Shown in pieces: positions 7,520 to 9,807 of a stretch of DNA of 9,807 nucleotides. Both the position numbers and the translations under genes were made by a program. The stretch's first letter is position 1. Each line of letters begins with the position of its first letter. The stretch is from Anaerolineales bacterium UBA2232. Lineage in GTDB: Bacteria; Chloroflexota; Anaerolineae; UBA2200. The DNA lies in assembly GCA_002348045.1 (NCBI GenBank), contig DDYO01000003.1:998-10804 (forward strand), given 5' to 3'. The notes under the pieces were generated by a model. That model did not search any database and was not told the origin of the DNA. It worked only from the letters and a program-made list of their open reading frames with translations.

Positions 7520-7624
7520 CGAAGGGGAGTAGCTTCCCGCAGTGAGGTCGTCAAGACGGCGCAATCGCGCCCGGCCCGCTGGTTGACGATGTGAGACTTG
7601 CGGCGTCAACAAGCAAGACCTTCG
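7520..7624 (+). ncRNA. yybP-ykoY manganese riboswitch (aptamer)
   Basis: This leader RNA matches the yybP-ykoY family, which binds Mn2+ and turns on metal-efflux genes. P1 is CGAAGG (7520-7525) with CCTTCG (7619-7624). The conserved loop GGGGAGTAGC lies at 7524-7533 and the second conserved loop, with GAGAC, at 7593-7597. Further helices are GCTT/AAGC (7532-7535 with 7611-7614), CCGCA/TGCGG (7537-7541 with 7599-7603), TCGTCAA/TTGACGA (7548-7554 with 7583-7589) and hairpin GGCGC-AATC-GCGCC (7558-7571). It precedes a cation ATPase, a typical target. The 3' strand of P1 is also the 5' arm of the following terminator, so metal binding should favour read-through. The family was recognised by motif and folding by eye, not by a covariance search. 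Confidence 0.88.
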
Positions 7625-7665
7625 GCTTTCACCGGCGTTCAGCTGGGAATTGCCGGAGGTCTTTT
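7615..7665 (+). terminator. Intrinsic terminator, expression platform of the Mn riboswitch
   Basis: AAGACCTTCGGC (7615-7626) pairs with GCCGGAGGTCTT (7652-7663) in a 12-bp stem with one G-T wobble. The right arm runs into TTTT (7662-7665). A nested 5-bp hairpin CCGGC-GTTCA-GCTGG sits in the loop. The left arm contains CCTTCG, the 3' strand of riboswitch P1, so terminator and aptamer are mutually exclusive. The ATPase ATG lies about 45 bases beyond. Confidence 0.85.
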
Positions 7666-7709
7666 GACTTTCGGTATCGTTCTCAATCTAGGTTTTGGAG
7701 GAGCGCAGC

Positions 7710-9807
7710 ATGTCAGAGGATATGACCGCGGCCAGCATCCCGACCAATGGTGTCCCGGCCGTGCATGCCCATGATTTGGGCGCTGTGGTGCGTGAACTGG
7801 GCACGGACCTGTCCCTGGGACTTGATGAGTCCGAGGCCAGATCCCGTCTTTCGAAGTTCGGCCCCAACCGCCTCGCAGAAGCGCCGAGCGCCTCCATGTG
7901 GCTCATGATCTTGGATCAGTTCAAGGATTTCCTGATCATGCTCCTCCTGGGCGCGGCGGCGATCTCTCTCCTGTTGGGCGAATACGTGGACGCCCTGGCA
8001 ATCATTGCCATCGTAACCATCAATGCGGTTCTGGGCGTGGTCCAGGAGTGGCGCGCGGAAAAGTCCCTGCAATCCCTGCGCCGGATGGCGGCGCCAATAG
8101 CGACTGTGGTTCGCGGAGGTCAGCAGAACAACATCGCTTCCCACGAACTCGTGCCCGGCGACCTGGTAATTCTGCAGGCGGGCAACAACGTGCCGGCCGA
8201 CCTCCGGCTGGTCGAGACTGTTAACCTGCGCATCCAAGAGGCCTCTCTGACCGGCGAATCTACGGCTGTGGAGAAGAATGCCTCGGTTGTGGTAGACAAG
8301 GATATCCCCGTTGGCGACCGCAGGAACAGCGCGTTTATGGGAACGCTGGTCACCTACGGCCGTGGCCGAGGCGTCGTATCCGCTACCGGCATGCACACGC
8401 AGCTCGGGTTGATTGCCAAGATGCTGAGTGATGTCAGCACAGAGGAGACCCCTCTGCAGCGACGCCTCGCTCAGCTTGGCAAACAACTGGGTACAGCTGC
8501 CCTTGCCGTTTGTGCCATCATTTTTGTCATCGGCGCGGTGCGTGATACCGAACTAAGCCAGGTTTTTTCCGTGGGCCTGAGCAGCTATTTGGCAGCCCAT
8601 CAGGAGCAGCTGCTGGAGCTGTTTATGACTTCGGTGAGCCTTGCCATCGCCGCAGTGCCAGAAGGGCTTCCCGCTGTGGTGACGATCTGTCTTGCGCTGG
8701 GCATGCAGCGCATGGTGCGCCGGCACGCCCTCCTGCGCAAGCTCCCCGCCGTGGAAACCCTGGGCGCAGCCACCTGTATCTGCTCTGACAAGACTGGCAC
8801 CCTCACGCAGAACGAGATGACCGTCACCCGAGCCTGGGCCGGTGGCGAGATGTACCAGGTGGGCGGCCAAGGCTATGCTCCCAACGGCGATTTCGCTCTC
8901 CAGGATAAGAAGGTTGATCCGCAGGCCATCGGACCCCTGCGGTTGATGCTCAAGGGCGCACTCCTTTGCAACGACGCCCGCCTCGAGAGGATCATTGCCA
9001 CCAACGGAGATAGCCAGGACTCTTGGCGTATGGTTGGCGATCCTACCGAGGGAGCGTTGGTGGTTGTCGCCGGCAAAGCGGGCCTTTGGCGCGAAACCGT
9101 AGAAGCTGGAGAGCCAAGGGTGGCCGAAGTGCCATTCGACTCTGAGAGCAAGCGCATGACCACCATCCACGCTGTTCACGGACATGAGTCGCCCTACCGT
9201 GCATACGTCAAAGGCGCCCCAGACATCCTTCTGACCCTGTGCAGCAACATTCAGTCGGACGACGGCCCGGTATCCCTGACCGAGAGTGACAGGGCGGCCA
9301 TCATGGAGGCCAACGATTTATTGGCCTCCGACGCCCTGCGTGTGCTCGCCATTGCCTACAAGCCCCTCTCCGCCGACGACCCATCAGGCATCGATTGGGT
9401 ACGCGACCGTGATCTGGTGTTCCTCGGGCTCACTGGCATGATCGATCCTCCCAGGCCGGAGGTCAGGGCTGCCGTGGATACCTGCCGCGAAGCGGGCATC
9501 AAGCCTGTGATGATCACTGGTGACCATCGGGATACCGCTGTCGCCATTGCTAAAGCGCTCAACTTTTTCGGTCCCGGTCACCTTACGCTCACGGGCGCTG
9601 AGCTGGACAAGCTGTCGGATGAGCAGTTTACTGAGGTAGCGAACAATGTAGATGTCTATGCCCGCGTCTCGCCCCAGCACAAGGTGCGCATCGTGGAAGC
9701 CCTCAAGTCCATAGGACACATCGTCGCCATGACTGGTGATGGGGTAAACGACGCCCCAGCCCTCAAGCGAGCCGATATCGGTATCGCCATGGGCATCACC
9801 GGTACCG
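7710..9807 (+). CDS. P2-type cation-transporting ATPase, probable Mn2+/Ca2+ exporter (partial)
   Basis: About 699 codons are visible before the window ends; P2 ATPases run near 880-920 residues, so M5-M10 are missing. The cation-ATPase N-terminal domain leads to M1 and M2 (about 72-90, 93-112). The actuator domain carries TGES (181-184). M3 is near 258-277, and M4 contains PEGLP (317-321) with the glutamate equivalent to SERCA E309. The phosphorylation site is DKTGT with Asp360. The nucleotide domain has KGAPD (501-505). The hinge has TGD (603-605) and TGDGVNDAP (675-683). All visible catalytic residues are intact, so the pump should be active. The M4 site fits Ca2+ or Mn2+ pumps (PacL/PMR1-like) rather than Na,K or heavy-metal pumps. 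The Mn riboswitch upstream points to Mn2+ efflux. The start is clear: GGAGGAG lies 6 bases before the ATG. Family certain, metal inferred. Confidence 0.94.
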   Translation, partial: MSEDMTAASIPTNGVPAVHAHDLGAVVRELGTDLSLGLDESEARSRLSKFGPNRLAEAPSASMWLMILDQFKDFLIMLLLGAAAISLLLGEYVDALAIIAIVTINAVLGVVQEWRAEKSLQSLRRMAAPIATVVRGGQQNNIASHELVPGDLVILQAGNNVPADLRLVETVNLRIQEASLTGESTAVEKNASVVVDKDIPVGDRRNSAFMGTLVTYGRGRGVVSATGMHTQLGLIAKMLSDVSTEETPLQRRLAQLGKQLGTAALAVCAIIFVIGAVRDTELSQVFSVGLSSYLAAHQEQLLELFMTSVSLAIAAVPEGLPAVVTICLALGMQRMVRRHALLRKLPAVETLGAATCICSDKTGTLTQNEMTVTRAWAGGEMYQVGGQGYAPNGDFALQDKKVDPQAIGPLRLMLKGALLCNDARLERIIATNGDSQDSWRMVGDPTEGALVVVAGKAGLWRETVEAGEPRVAEVPFDSESKRMTTIHAVHGHESPYRAYVKGAPDILLTLCSNIQSDDGPVSLTESDRAAIMEANDLLASDALRVLAIAYKPLSADDPSGIDWVRDRDLVFLGLTGMIDPPRPEVRAAVDTCREAGIKPVMITGDHRDTAVAIAKALNFFGPGHLTLTGAELDKLSDEQFTEVANNVDVYARVSPQHKVRIVEALKSIGHIVAMTGDGVNDAPALKRADIGIAMGITGT

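Noticed and set aside
7355..7612. 85-residue minus-strand reading frame containing GGFEPPISS
   Set aside because: It is antisense to the tRNA-Glu and riboswitch. This 'GGFEPP' peptide is a well-known spurious translation of tRNA T-arms.
7713..8486. 257-residue minus-strand frame
   Set aside because: It is antisense to the ATPase, whose motifs in the plus frame are unmistakable; the minus translation shows no family features.
8553..9185. 210-residue minus-strand frame
   Set aside because: Also a shadow of the ATPase.

Overview
This is a GC-rich bacterial chromosomal window (roughly 60% by eye). It most resembles Chloroflexota, of the Anaerolineae/Caldilineae type. The main clue is a membrane Ser/Thr kinase with a Thr/Pro 'TPTPT' tail and a PPC-like ectodomain, both common in that phylum. 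The YfhO-type protein and the AmaP-like gene beside scpB fit but do not prove it. The taxonomic call is inference.

Left part, minus strand (about 7340 down to 1). Six co-directional genes read right to left: yraN (nuclease-fold protein), miaA (tRNA dimethylallyltransferase, overlapping yraN by 4 bases), a membrane Ser/Thr kinase, a large YfhO-family membrane protein (24 bases later), an AmaP-like Asp23-family membrane protein, and scpB, which runs off the left edge. Gaps are -4, 88, 24, 90 and 76 bases, so they may form one long transcript. A further promoter-like site lies just before the amaP-like gene.

Centre (7335-7709). Two back-to-back promoters diverge here, one toward yraN and one toward a tRNA-Glu(CTC) gene. 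Only 22 bases after the tRNA begins a yybP-ykoY (Mn2+) riboswitch whose P1 stem overlaps an intrinsic terminator. No separate promoter for the riboswitch is visible, so the tRNA and the riboswitch-controlled gene may share a transcript.

Right part, plus strand (7710 to the edge). A P2-type cation-transporting ATPase with all catalytic motifs of the visible part is cut off by the window end after about 699 codons. The riboswitch suggests that it exports Mn2+, perhaps with Ca2+.

I see no mobile elements, CRISPR arrays or phage genes, and no clearly novel multi-gene system. The most interesting items are the tRNA/Mn-riboswitch arrangement and the kinase with the PPC ectodomain and Thr/Pro tail next to a YfhO-like gene.
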